Shown: positions 17,839-31,200, counted from the first letter of the stretch. The stretch is DNA of 64,000 bases from Arabidopsis thaliana (GCF_000001735.4 NC_003076.8:4898001-4962000); one strand, 5' to 3'. The notes: generated by a model from the letters alone, not told the origin. Made by a program: numbers and translations.

Positions 17839-20054
17839 CCATTTAAGCTTTTAGGGCATATGCTGATTTTTCTTTTGATTCAATTTGTATAGGACACTTG
17901 GGAAATTAAAATTGAAATTAAATAGCACATGGATTATGGATACGTACATACATTTTCCACTTCATTTACATATCTGTTTAATCTTATGCTACTAATAGAC
18001 AGCTTAGCTTATACAAATATATACAATTATAAACCAACTAATACAACTGATTTAACATTCTTCAATTACATTAATTCTTTTGTTTCACACAATCATTATC
18101 CTAATATTCACACTTAGATCTCGCGATTCAACCATATATCATCTTCTACGATATGATATAAAGATTAGTTCGAAAAATCTAGTTTAAAATTTTGAGATCA
18201 AGGAGAAACTTTTAAAACTCTGTTCTAAAGTTTTAGATCTACCCTCAATCCTCGAATATAGGCGCAGCATTAGGGGATTTATCATCAATGCTAGTAGTGT
18301 TGGAACGGGTACGCTCGAATAAATTAATTTGTTATGGATTTTTCTTAACATCAATGTATAGGGCATGAAATCATGAATTTTAATTTTTCAGGTGTAATCA
18401 ATTATTGATTAAATTATATTCCTAATATATGTAACTGTAGTAGTTTGTACGTATAAGGTTTGCTAGAGCATATAGCGATCACCGATTATATATTATTGAA
18501 TTTTCCAATTTTATCATAATCGTTTTACGTACTATCGAGTACATATATTACTTTCTTAAAAGGATTAAATTTTCCTTATAAGCGTTGAATACTATATGTA
18601 AAACCACACTCATTGGTTTTTTGAAGAACATTCCACAGTACAACTTAAAACGCATGTGTGTTCTTCTCGCCAGGTAAATGCGTTCACACTATGCACCGAC
18701 CTAAGTATTTCTTACATAACCAAACTTATGTCTTTTATTATTTAGATTCAAGGTAATAAGTGATAACTATATTTTTTTGTTAAAGAATAAGTGATAACTG
18801 TGTCAAAGAAGAAAAACATAACACCTTTTATAACTTAAAAGTGAGTACCAACATTCTATAAGTTTAGTGTTATGCTACGAGTTTGGGGTCAAAATATCAA
18901 TTATCTTTTACGTTCTAGACTTGGCCTAAATATTTTTTTTAATAAATCTCTTTCTCTAACTCATAAATTTAAGAATGCTCATTCCAAATTTCGGCAAATT
19001 TATTCGATTTTAAAAAAACCATTCAAAGCAATATAAATTGTAAACAAAATTTCTATGATATCAAGACATTATATATTGTGATAAATAGATATTGATTGGC
19101 AACATGATGATTGAGATGCTCTTTCTTTCACTCTACTGAAATTTGTTGGAAAGAGTTTTTATGAGTATCCAAGGTAGATGTGAAAGATAGAGAGACCCAC
19201 CACTTGTGTTTCCCAATTGTCATATCTATGTGGTGGCTTTCGCAGTATCAAACATATAGACATACATTTTTTACATTTGTTAGTATATGGTATCATAAAT
19301 AATATATAGTATTTGAATACAAATAAAAGAAATGGGACCTACAATATTAGTGCCACAGACCTGTCCTACAACAAGGTCTTTCACATGCTTGTATTGGGAA
19401 GATTTGAAAGAGTATTAACACCTATCTATCTATCCCCTTTGGCAATATGCTTTTCTTGCAGAAAATAATTGAAATGTCTTTTTAAAAAACATTACAATTT
19501 ATATATAAAGAAAAGAGAAATATTTGATCTGAATTAAGCTTCTCCAACTAGCTCCACTGCTCCCATGTGCTCTGCTTCCTCTCCTTCTCTCTGCCTCTTT
19601 CTTGGGATACTTCAACTCTCCACTCTTTATTTTTTAAAAAATATTTTTTGTTTGATACTTTTCTTTTCTTGTATGTTATATATTGACCCAGTCATATATT
19701 AATGTATTTTTTAGGTAAATTACCCGTAGTTGTTATTAAACATCAATCAAAGTCTCTTATCTTTTATTAACCGGAGCTAAAGCAATGGTTCCTTTGTTCA
19801 CAATTATTATCATGCGGCAAGCAAAATATCTAGAACTAGATTATCTAGGGCACGTTTGAGCGGGTATCTTGATAAAGTAATCAAGTGAATTATGTTACTT
19901 CATATGCACCACAATTTTGCTAGAGTTTGAATCGTACAATCACCTTTACTTACAAAGCACAATGTCTTTGTTGCATACCAAACCATTACCTACAAATGTG
20001 TAAATTTATTGCGTTCAACAATCATCCCCTTTTGAGATGTGGTGTTAAGTTTCA

Positions 20055-20220
20055 TGGGCCTATATAAAAGTTTTGTTGTCTCTTTAGTGCTGCTCTCCAC
20101 AGTGTCGCGCGCGTGAAGAATACATTCTAATGATGCTCGCGTTAAGTATTTCCTTGTAATAGTTTTGAAATCACGTGTGTTGAGCCTATGGGCCTAATTA
20201 TTTGGGCCTTTAAAAGACCA
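20055..20220 (+). promoter_or_regulatory. Promoter-like cluster: TGGGCC elements next to TATA-like motifs
   Basis: TGGGCC (site II core) occurs at 20055-20060, 20189-20194 and 20203-20208. The first runs straight into TATATAAAAG (20061-20070) and the third into TTTAAAAG. Between and after them the sequence is unusually GC-rich for this region (TCGCGCGCG near 20105). No known gene follows; a 66-codon frame (20188-20388) is the only coding candidate. Confidence 0.35.
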
Positions 20221-20416
20221 CATAAATTTTTTCAGAAACTACGGCTCCGGTTCGCAGCCCCATCAGAACGTAGTAGCCATGAAAATATATTTTCAAAATA
20301 TCGAGAAGAAGAACGTGAGATACATAAGCAAGTATATTTTTCCTTACATCGATTTTTCACATCGGAAATCAAACCTAACTTCTTCTAAAAGTGAACTATT
20401 GAAACTTTTTTTTTTG

Positions 20417-20508
20417 GGTTAATATATGCATTAGTTGTTCTTTTTTCCAATATATTTTTTTTGGTTAATATATGCATTAGTTGTTCTTTTTTCCAATATA
20501 TTTCTCCA
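20417..20508. repeat. 46-bp tandem duplication
   Basis: The unit beginning GGTTAATATATGCATTAG occurs at 20417-20462 and again from 20463. The copies are identical until the last few bases, pointing to a recent duplication. Confidence 0.9.
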
Positions 20509-22769
20509 ACAAAAAGGTTCTTACTTCTTAGAAATGCCTACAATAATTAGCTAAACCTTTTATCAAAGTAAAATAAAATAACTAACCTGTTTATCGAAAT
20601 TAAATTGTGGGTATTAATTAGTATATGTAAACAAATTGGGTTTGAAAAGTCAAAGAATGCGGAAAATGTGGGAAAGGACAGAGAGGTACTTACTACATTG
20701 TCATTGACTGGCCTTTTTTGACAATACCGTTAAACAGTGATAACGACTTTAACCGTGAATGTAATTCTTCTGTTCATCCTCTTTCTCTTTCTTTTTTTTT
20801 TTCATTAATACTTTTTACTTTTGTGTTTTTGATATTATTTATATTCTCTTTTATCAAGACGAGAAACACAAAAAAAGGAAACAAATGAGAAATTTAGATG
20901 TTTCCTTTGTCCAACGGTGTGAACAATTATGTCGGTAGTTATAACAAAATTGTAGGGTAGAGCAACATTCACTATTTTATGACCCATCAATTACATTTTT
21001 TTTAAAAAATTTTATAGCCGATATTTTATTTTTCTTTCGAATTCCACATTATATTAGTATATATATTCTATAATTTTGTTTTCATGTCTTTCTATACTGT
21101 CTTCTTCTAATATTCAAATTTTGCAGTCGCTATTATAACTTAAATATGTGTCACCATCTATATTCAAATTCGACATAATACATATTATTGATAAAAAATG
21201 ATGTAAAAATTGTGATGGTTCACAGTTGCTACTTGCTAGTAAGAAATATCTTCTATACCCTAAAATATTCATAATATTTAGAAATAGATTAGAAAATATT
21301 TAGTGTATTTGCATAACTACTAACAAAACTTCAGTTTGAGTAGAAAAATAATAATCTAAAACATCAATTCAGTTTAGCGTATATGGATAACATATAGTAA
21401 TTAAAATATCATAACTGTAACTAAAATATTGCAATATATATACCCTAAATAATATAGGTATCCAATTTAATGTAGGTTTCAGTTGAAAGGGACCATATAT
21501 GGATCCCTACTTAGTACTTACCACCAACTTTACTGTGGGAATTTATAATTTTGATGCGAATAAGAGTGCCACTCTATAAAATAACAATTACTAGTAAACT
21601 ATATATATTCACAGCCTTTTACATGCATATGTACCAAACATAATATAACTATCTAGTAGTTAATACATACAAATAAAGAGAAATCGATAGTGGTCGTTGT
21701 GAACAATATATAGAAACCCATTCTAGGTTTAGTTAGTTCAGTTATTGGTTGGAAATACTGTTACATTTTTATTCGAGTACATTTGCTAACGACAAAAAAA
21801 ACACAAAAACAAAAATCATCATGCTATATATATGACCAGTGGTTAGTGCCCTGAAGTTTAGGTCGAAAATTCAAATCTTTTCAGATCATGGAAATGGAAA
21901 TTTATGTCCTCTAAATAAAACTACACTATAGCAAATTACTTAATCAATTAGGGTCTTACGCGCGTAACCAAAAAAGTCAAAGGTTTTATGTTAAAAAGTC
22001 CACATTTACTAAAATTTCCTAGCCAAAAAATTCACGTTAGTTGTTATTATAAGCTAAAAACTATTATATCCATTCTCAACGACTCAACCGATTTAACTAC
22101 TTTACCGTTGCATCCTGTAAATGTATATTTTAGTGGTTTATTATAAACAACTTATTTATATAAATATTTAAATACAAAAAAAAATAAAAAAATTGGACAG
22201 TGTATCTATGGAAGAGAGAAGTCCACAAATTCTTAAAACAACCGGTAAGTAACAAATCATGAAAGATCTCCATGACTCCATATTAAAAAAAAAAAAAAGG
22301 TCACATCCCTGTCTCATATTTATATATATATATTTGTATAAAATGTGAGAAGTTAACTTAAGTACTACGCTAATTTATGCAAAATTTGTGGCTCATGATC
22401 CCAGTTCTCCGACAAATATAAGTATTAACGTCATCTATATTTCACATCTGCTAACAAAAGACGACAAACTCCTTTTTAGAATGTGATTTAATTTATGGTG
22501 AACTTTGTACTAATTATATATACTTCTTTTTTTTGTTGCCAAAAATCGTGTTACTTTATTGTGTCCTTCTTGCAACATTAATAAGCAAGATTCGTGTGAT
22601 ATATCAGCCGAAGAGTTTTCTAAAAACTGCTCACTCATCTTACTTTTCATCGCGGGGTTCATACATTTTGACTGTAAATACTTACACTAACTAGATTGTA
22701 TGATACGCATGTTTAAACTTCATATACCTGTTTTCTAAACCTTCAAATATTTTAGGGAATTTTATACAG

Positions 22770-22789
22770 ATATATATATATATATATAT
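22770..22789. repeat. TA dinucleotide microsatellite
   Basis: About ten TA units in an AT-rich, gene-free stretch. Confidence 0.85.
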
Positions 22790-22979
22790 GTAAAATTATT
22801 GTAGGTAATTAAATACTAAATTTTATAGCAAACTAGTGTAAATGTTATCTTTATTATCAAATATAATGCACGATGGGTCTGTTTTCAAAAACATTTGTTG
22901 GATTTTTTATTTTTTTTAATATGTGAGAAGCTAATAAATATAGATTTTGTTTCATTCTGTAGTTTGTAATTTGTAACAA

Positions 22980-23047
22980 TGTATAGTGGTATAATGGTTG
23001 AGATATTATTTTTTATGTGAGTCTGGTAGGTTTGAGTCATCCTATTA
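22980..23047 (+). pseudogene. Possible degenerate tRNA or SINE head
   Basis: TGGTATAATGG at 22987-22997 resembles a Pol III A box, and GGTTTGAGTCA at 23029-23039 matches the B box GGTTCGANTCC at nine of eleven positions. Their spacing is close to that inside a tRNA. Flanks GTATAG and CTATTAC could be worn acceptor arms. The T-stem does not pair well, so this is at most a relic. Confidence 0.3.
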
Positions 23048-23486
23048 CGTTTTCATGCAAAATTGATAATCATGTACGCTTTAAATGATAGTATTAATCA
23101 ACTTTTCTATCTATTTCGAAGATAAGTCTAAATTAACTTTGAAATTAATTAACCTCTTGGGTGCCATATATACTTATATAGTATATCCATTTGTATAACG
23201 CATTAACACACATACAAATGGACACACTTACAATATAATATAAAAGGATTTAAATTAAATAATTACTCGAAATCTTATTTATTATAATTTTTAAGCTTAA
23301 TGGAATTGCATGCATGACGTTAAACCAAAAAAGGGTCAAAATATGAACCCTAACTAGATAGGATTGTAAATAATATATAAGAAACATAAAATAGATATAT
23401 AATTATGCAACACCCTGATGGATCAACCTCCCAACGAGATTTTAAGCTTATATATATAAAGCACAACTAATCAATTTATATCTTAA

Positions 23487-24553
23487 TTATCCATTAATCA
23501 AGCTCCTAATAACTGCGGCTTGTGGGCTATTAGGATCAATGGATTCCAGAAGCTGAGTCAATCGATCACTGAGGTCATCGGCTTCCTTGTTCAAGTTTCT
23601 TATGTAGTTGCAAGTCTCTTGTAACACTTTCGACGCTGATACCTACAAACAATTTTCACAATTGTACATTTTATAGTAAGGATTCAATATAAATATTCAA
23701 ACAAGTCTTAGCTTGCTTTAACAACAACAGAAACAAGTCTTAGCTTGAAGTTATGATGCGTGTTAATAATGTAAGAAAATATATTGACGCTAGTTGCTTG
23801 ACATACTACACTATGCATAGGTTAAAAGTTAAACCTAAAGCTTAAGATAAAATGCCCATACTTTATCAAAAAAATAAAAATGCTCATAACTTAACCAACA
23901 CATTGTTTTGAAATTGAGAACAAATCTGATTGGTTGTGTGTACTATAAGAAAACGATGCTTCCATTTATAGAAACCAGCTTTTTCTTATTTTTCTAGAGT
24001 TCGTACTTTTCTTGTTATATAGAAACTAAGAAAACCAAATATAAAAATTAGTCGGTGCTGTACATAAATGTATTGAATTGATGGTCCGTGAAGCAATATA
24101 GTCGTCTCACATTCAATGTAGTTAATCAATAATAAAAGTAAAATTAACTAGAAGCTTAATGCTGAAGTTAGGGAAAATATGTTCCCCTCTCCTCAAAGTC
24201 CGGTTAATGGTCAAAAGTAATTTTAGAAACTTCAAAATGCAGTCTCCCACACGTACTTCTATGACTATAATGCACTATTCTAACATGTTGTATACTTGTA
24301 TATGCGTGATTCTCTATTAAACATAATAGCTAACCCTAAATAAATATCATCAAAGTAAAACTTATGTGACTATGCCAAAACCTTGGTACATAGAAGAAAC
24401 ACAGTAACTTTTGAAAAGATTTACCGTGTTGGAACGACGGTTCTGGCGAATCTCCGGAATGGACTGTCGGAGCTTTGAGATGAGATCAGTGATCTGGTCA
24501 TCGCTAATTCTTGATGATGAGCTTGCTTGTCTCGACCTTCTGCTAGAAGACAT
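23487..24553 (-). CDS. BNQ2: Atypical (non-DNA-binding) HLH protein of the PRE/BNQ family
   Basis: Small helix-loop-helix protein that lacks the basic DNA-contact residues and acts by sequestering other bHLH factors, promoting growth in hormone and light signalling (family knowledge). Two minus-strand exons, 24425-24553 and 23487-23642, give 94 residues. The Ser/Arg-rich N-terminus is followed by helix 1 (about 18-40), a loop, and helix 2 (about 47-72, [20 protein letters not shown]), with the conserved tail ending RSLING. The intron (781 bases) lies within the loop after SNT. Length and sequence match my memory of AT5G15160 (BANQUO2/bHLH134). The other PRE proteins are close alternatives. 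Confidence 0.92.
23699..23747. repeat. 17-bp direct repeat in BNQ2 intron
   Basis: AAACAAGTCTTAGCTTG occurs at 23699-23715 and 23731-23747, period 32. Intronic; no function evident. Confidence 0.8.
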
Positions 24554-24672
24554 GTTTGATTTGAAAAAATATTCTTATATATATGTGAATCCAAGAAAAG
24601 GCTTTCTTCTCTTGATGGCTTTGTTTGTGCTTGTCGAAAGAAAGGGAGAAGAAAGAAGGAGAAGAAATGGTG

Positions 24673-24679
24673 TTATATA
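24673..24679 (-). promoter_or_regulatory. TATA box of BNQ2
   Basis: On the minus strand CTCTATATAACACC lies 120-126 bases before the BNQ2 start codon, just downstream of a GA/CT repeat. Confidence 0.5.
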
Positions 24680-24702
24680 GAGAGCTAGGACCACTTCTAG
24701 AT

Positions 24703-24726
24703 AGAGAGAGAGAGAGAGAGCGAGAG
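24703..24726. repeat. GA microsatellite in BNQ2 promoter
   Basis: (AG)9 followed by CGAGAG, directly upstream of the likely TATA box. GAGA tracts in plant promoters are binding sites for BPC (BASIC PENTACYSTEINE) proteins, so this may be regulatory (inference). Confidence 0.8.
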
Positions 24727-27700
24727 TAATACAAATAATCTTAAATAGGGGTGTTGGATATGCCGATGACAAGTGCACAAGAGAGAACAGTGGTTTAGAA
24801 TTGGAGTCTTGGATACATGACACGTGAATTTACAAATTTATCAGATCGTGATGTATATATGTGTCTAATATTACTATTATTTGATGATTAATTTAAAGTT
24901 GATTTATAAAAAACTAGAGAAAAAGATACATAAGACAAAAAAAAAGTCTGTCTAACTTTTATCTATTTACTTTAAAAAAAGACAGCATATTTATCAACAA
25001 TAAATACACCGAAGATAGATATATATCTTCTATTTTCTTATATTCAGAAAAAAAAAAACCATCTTCTTCTCTTTTGAAAATTACATTAATCCAAAGTCTC
25101 CAACAAAATCTTGCTTTTCCTAAAAAGTTTCAAAAACTTTAGTAGAACTTAGTATCTATTACTGGAAATCTTTTTGCAATAATTTGTATTATGTACATTT
25201 AAAATCTTCTTATTATATTATTATATGAGTATTATAAGTATTGTCGATATTATAATGCTATTATATTTTTAATATTGTAGTATTTCAATGATGTAAATCT
25301 TTTCAAAGATTTATTTTTTGTTAATTAGTAACATTATAATATCTGTTATTTTTCGTCAATTAGGAATTCGCAAATGAATATCTAGATTGACAGAAAATAC
25401 CAAACAATACTTTCACTTGGATACATTGATAATTTATCTCAAAACTTATAATTATTCTAGTCATTAAAATCTTTATATATATTGAGGTGAGACTTTGTGA
25501 TAATCAGCTATAGTAGTTACAGTTCCTTAATAGCATGTCCTAGCTTTGCTTGAGCCTTGAGGTACGGTGAGAGTTTGTGAGAATGTATCATTATTTTTTA
25601 AGACCAAACGACAACTATCCAAAAGCTCGACTAATATGTCTTGTTAGATATGCTATGATCAAAGAGAAACTAATTTTTCAAGTGGGAAACGATTCTGATT
25701 TCAAGTACTGAAACAATGCAACATTAAAATATCACCACTCTATTTATCTTATTATACAAGCTAGTGTAAAGCTTGTCTATATACTCAAGATATACCTATA
25801 TGAGTATATCATTATTTTATGATCGTTGTGATGCGTAAAACCAAGAAGATTTTGTGGTTCAGTTATATAGATACGGGTAAACAAAAACAATGGACTTAGG
25901 TCAATTTGAGGGAACGTACGGTATCTATCCTAGCCAATAGGGAGGGGCTAGTCTTACACTTTTAGTCCAAGCTCGATCACGTGTACCTCAATTGATAGTG
26001 TATATGCTTACGATATTTATTTATATGTAATGCCTAAGTGGAATTTCATCAATTGTCGAACCCAATATCTTTGAGCACTTGTTCTAAAAAACTTAGACAG
26101 GTGATTTCCAACTAACATTCGTCAATATGTAATTTTGTACAAATACTTTAATTTTAATTGTATCAGTGAGTTTCAATTTTTATTTAGGATTTATATAAAT
26201 ACTACATGGTAATGTTGTTTTGGTCATAAATAACAACAAACCATTTGCTAGATCTAAACACGTGATGATGATGATGAAGATGATGATATATGCAAAAGAT
26301 ATGAATGAATGATGATTAGTAGATGTATGATATGTATTAGAAAACAAGGAGATGGTGTGATAAATTGGACATTAAAGAAAAATGTTTGCTGATGAGCACA
26401 CAAAGGTGGGACTATTTATGTTTTAATATTTTGAAGTTATAAATAAGAACCAGTTTAACCTCCCATGTGATGATAGGACACTCTTTCCCCCCTCTAATCA
26501 GGGAGCATCCCCATCCTTCACGCCCTCTCCCACATGACCTCTCGCTTTTCTTATCTCCATCGTTTTACTACGGTAGTGAGATAACAATTTTCAAAGAAAA
26601 ATGTTTTTATAGTTAGAACATTTGCAAAAACCAGTGAGTTTAATTTATATCATAATTGTTCATACTAGTGTCGTCGATGTACCAGTACCACCGTTCAAAA
26701 TTGATACATTAGAATGCATCTTTCAATAGGTGAAATATGTGGAACTAATTACCCATAATCCACAACTCTGCAGACAAATTTTATTTTTTTATTTTTTTTT
26801 TAAAACAAAATTTTATCCAAAGTCTATATAGTCAAACTAAATGATGCATGCATGTAAGAAATATCATATAACAAATAAGACAAAATAAAATTTAATACAC
26901 AAGGACATAGTCAATCGACCCATTTTATCTATTTGTTTTGAAGTGAAAATTTGATAAATAAAAAACTGAAAATTTCATCATCTCAAGATACTTGAAATCT
27001 TATATCTGAGATAAGACGAGACCTAAAAAAATACTCAAAGAACCTTTTTTTCCAAAGAACTTACTTGAGCCAATACATTCATTGTCAAATATTTTCAAAT
27101 CTCATGAAAATTAACAGTATCCAAAATAATGATATGATTTAATTCTGCGGCATCTTTAATCACAACTAATCAGGCACTTGTCTGCAGAGAGTAAAAAATC
27201 ATTAATCTTCCCTCGTTCCATAAAAGAATATAAACGAGCATGTTGATACTATATCAATTGTCAAGACACTACTACTGCATACTATCCTAAGTCTCAAGGC
27301 ACTGGATAAAATTATCCAAACTTTTGAGTACTGACGTGGCAAGTTGTGAATGGTCAGAAGAAAGATCGTTCTTAATCAATATCATAATTGTGATTGGCTC
27401 TTCTCAAGATTCGAGGACTAAATTGCATATCAAAAACTAGTAGCAAATAACTTATGAATGTTATTATCTTAAAATAATTGATAGATATGATAAAAGGCCA
27501 AATCATCAAAGAGAGGGACGGGTGTTCTTGGCAATGTAGACATTGATTGTGAATCCTTGTCTGCATCTGTTTGTATTCTAAATGTCTATCGAATATAAAC
27601 CACCAAAATTTCTTCTTCATTTTTGTTTTCGTTCTTGATTTTCTGTCTCGAATTAAAATCGTAGGTTTCTCACTTTCTTGTAACCAACGACACACTTCTG

Positions 27701-28299
27701 TCATAATAATATGAAAAAATACCTTATGTCTCCAATTTCTATGTCTATTGTTTTGTGTTTGTGGTTCGTACTTATCACTTATGCTAATTATGTTTGGACT
27801 TTACACTATGCTCTTCAACACATGTGATAGCTTAATCAAATTCAATTTCCTCGGACAAAAGTAAAATGCCAACAAGCAAAAGAATTACAAATTTTTAACA
27901 TATATATGAGCCACTTGCCTAATTAAACCACTTGCCTAATATGACTTCACATATATACAAAATTAAAAATGAGCCAACCCGTAAAATTCTCTATTTGGCC
28001 CACGAGATTTTTAACCTTTCAACCTCGTTGGTACGGCAGACTGAAGCCGACAGGTCAATTTTCTTTCACATACTAAAAATTAAAAGAACTTTATCAATAC
28101 TAATCCTATCCATTGGTGGACTAATCCGGATTAATCCACAGACTTCAATCAGTTTCACACTAATTTTTGTTTATCCGTCTGGTTGTTCATCGCTTAGCAT
28201 TAAATTAAAGATTATAAAGTCTTCAATATCTGAGTGAGTAAAACCCATAAAGCCACTCTCTCAAGTCTCAAGTCATAGAGCTACTAAAGCTATCATCAA
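24727..28299. other. Intergenic region between BNQ2 promoter and TDP1 3' end
   Basis: About 3.6 kb, AT-rich. A C-rich patch at about 26480-26560 is unlike its surroundings. Open frames at 27372-27704 (-) and 27932-28237 (+) have no recognisable features. Nothing else is supported. Confidence 0.55.
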
Positions 28300-31200
28300 C
28301 TATCTTGGCCAGACTTGTCCATACACATCTTTCTTCGAGTAGCCTCGGTCCCATGACCATGGAACATCTGAAAATCACAATGCCAGTAAAAACGTTAATA
28401 ACTTGAGAAAGAAAGAAGTTATATTTGCTGGATAATGAATAGGGAAAATACCTTCGGGTGAGTATGGCTTAGGAGGTAGTTGATAAGGAACTGGTAATGA
28501 GATTATCTCAGGCAAATCTCGGTCTCCTTGCCAGGTCATTGTCACTAGCTTACTCCTCTTCTCTACCTCGTCTTTCGTCTCTTGTTTTGCCTGTTGACAA
28601 AGCACAATTAAGAGGGAAAGATCACAGTTTGTGTCCGGGTTTACAGGTTTTGGAATTTTAGATCTTCTTACCTTCATAACACTCGGGTTGCTCTCAGTGC
28701 ACGAAAATACACAACCCTGTGTTTTTATTGGAGATGGTAAAAACAAGACGCCCAACTAACAATATTACAGTCAATGGAATGTAGTTAGTGGTTACAAAGA
28801 TCAGACTTTGATACATGAAAACACAGGTTTTGGAATTTTACCTCGTAGGAACGAATCATCAACTGTGAATTGTTCTTCTGAAGTGCTCCCCAGGCCGCTT
28901 TGCTAAGATTCGATGAGGTTAGTAAGAACCATCTGTGGAAGCAAAACAAGAACATTAATCACAAAAGGTACTAACAGAGCAACTACAGATTGAGACTTGA
29001 TGAACTTTACGCAATCTTCTGGTCGTTGTAACGTGTGAACGTCTTTATATGTGGCATGGCACGACTGTTACATTAAAAAGGATCAGAATTGAGTAGTACT
29101 CATAAGTTGGATTTGTAAAGGTTTGGTTTTTCTAAATTACCCGCGAGCGCTATGATCCGCTTTCCATCTAGCCCAATACTTTTTCAAGAATGGTTTCTCC
29201 ACGTTCTTCAATGGGCTCGGAATTGCATTGCCAGCAGCATAACCCTTTGGTTTGAAGATTTCACGGTTCAGAAGAAAAATCAATAATCTATATAAGAAAA
29301 GATGTAATCATTGTGCGGATAACCTCTAAAGAACATCTGACGTCTTCTACTGTAGGCCATATTATCAACGAATCCCCGGGACCGAGAGGAGTTTTGTCCT
29401 CTGTTATACCAGAAGACAAAGAATTTCCAAACTCAGCCAACCACTTCTCGTCTAAAGAACCAAGTGAAGAAAACTGCAATACGGAATAATTATAGAAGAA
29501 GACTTTTTTACAAGTAATACAATTGCAAAAAGAGAACTTGGAATGGAACATTACCTGATAGATTAGCGGGGATCTGCGGAACTCTCTATCGAAAATGCAT
29601 TCTTGAAGAATAGTCCGTAGCTTCATGTGTCCCCATTTGTTCAAGTTAAAACCAGTGTGGTATCCAGGGACTGAAGCAATTAGTCGAACCTTAAAATTTG
29701 TTGCATATTATTAGTACACAAATAAGTATATAAATCAACCAAAAGAGTTTAGAGAAATAGAAAGTACCGTAGCATCAGAATAATCAAACTTTTTGAAGAA
29801 GGCTGCATTGATCTTGACATTACCACGGCCAGGTAAGTTTGCAGTAAACTCAGGCCACTTAAGAACATTGAGGTAATCAATGAGATCACCTTCGAATCCA
29901 CAACCTTTAGGTGGATCTTTGTCATCATCTTTCCAAGGAAAATCTTGCATCCACAAACCTTGGCTTTTGTTATTCCAATCAACATGGATCAGATTCGCGG
30001 TGTGTACTACAACTCTCACCCCTCGAGGATAGACAAGAAATATAGCCTTCGAATGGTGTGTCCCGAATGAAATAGGTAACCGAGGCTTATGAAGAATCCA
30101 ATTAGCTGGCTTCTTCCTCTGTTAAACAAAACAAATATTGGAGATTTTTAGTCTACCATAAACATCAATCAAAAGAAATGAGCAAAAACTGTCATAACAA
30201 ACCTGAATATACTCTTGCCTACCATCACCTTCTCCATGAATAACCATAACCTGGGGAATGTTGGCCAGTTTTGGGCAAGCTACAAAAGGATATATGCAAA
30301 TTACCAACTTCAGCTAACAGACTCGAGAAAATCGAAAAACAACACCCCCATGAATGTAAACAAAAGAACTAATCATTTGGACAAACTCAACACAGAAGAT
30401 TATGAGAAAACTCACCTGACATCAACCAGTCTATATCAACCATATAATTCGATAAGATCGCAGCAACAACGTCTCCCTGTCATTTACAAATACAATCTTT
30501 AGCAATGATATCTGAACAAAACAAATGAAATAATATGCTTAGCATGAGACTAACCTCAATGACATCATTAATGGAAACACAAGAAGTATTAGCCCAATCA
30601 GGCAATGCATCAACACTCAAAAGCCGAAATGTTGAAGGTAGTTTCTCATTAGGTGGACAAAAACGACGAATGGCCTCTACATCGTCTTCAGCCTAAAACA
30701 GTTCCATCACATCAAACAAAGCCTCAAAGAAACAACAAAAAAAGCAACATTCTTTGGTTAAGCCAAATAAGTTACCTTTCGAGCTTTCTTAGCAGCTCTT
30801 CCATTGAGCAAAACTAGCTTGAAGAAATGGTGACCAGGGATCAATTCAATAAGATCATCATTACATACTGAAACCTCTTCACTAGGTTTCACTTTCTTTC
30901 TCTCTCCGTCACCGGAAGACCTAATAACAACCGGATTTGTTCCGTCCTACCCAAAAGACACAAACTTGACATGATTCAATTCGATAAGAAGCCAAAGTTA
31001 TAATTTTTAATGTTGTTATAGTTATTACCACTGACAACGAAGCTGAGCCAGAAGTGGAAACGATAATGGTGATGTGTTTGCGACTGAGACGCTTATCGAC
31101 GATTGAAACGTTGCCACGGCCAATGATGTTTGGACCTTCGGATAAAGTTATCCTTGGAGATGAATTGTCTTCCTTTAAATCTGCTTTCAATGGAATCAAA

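Larger units (their letters stand above)
17839..23486. other. 5.6-kb gene-poor region upstream of HAT7 and downstream of BNQ2
   Basis: AT-rich, no assigned gene. It probably carries HAT7 regulatory sequence. Distinct items inside are listed separately: a CT-rich island at about 19550-19620, promoter-like TGGGCC/TATA modules at 20055-20220, a 46-bp tandem duplication at 20417-20508, a tRNA-like relic at 22980-23047 and a TA run at 22770-22789. Sequence near 21838-21880 (CAGTGGTTAG ... ATTCAAATC) also resembles worn tRNA/SINE boxes. Confidence 0.6.

Noticed and set aside
27372-28237. Two open frames of about 100 codons (27372-27704 minus, 27932-28237 plus)
   Set aside because: Composition is not coding-like, no domain, no start context or splice partners, and they lie in AT-rich spacer.
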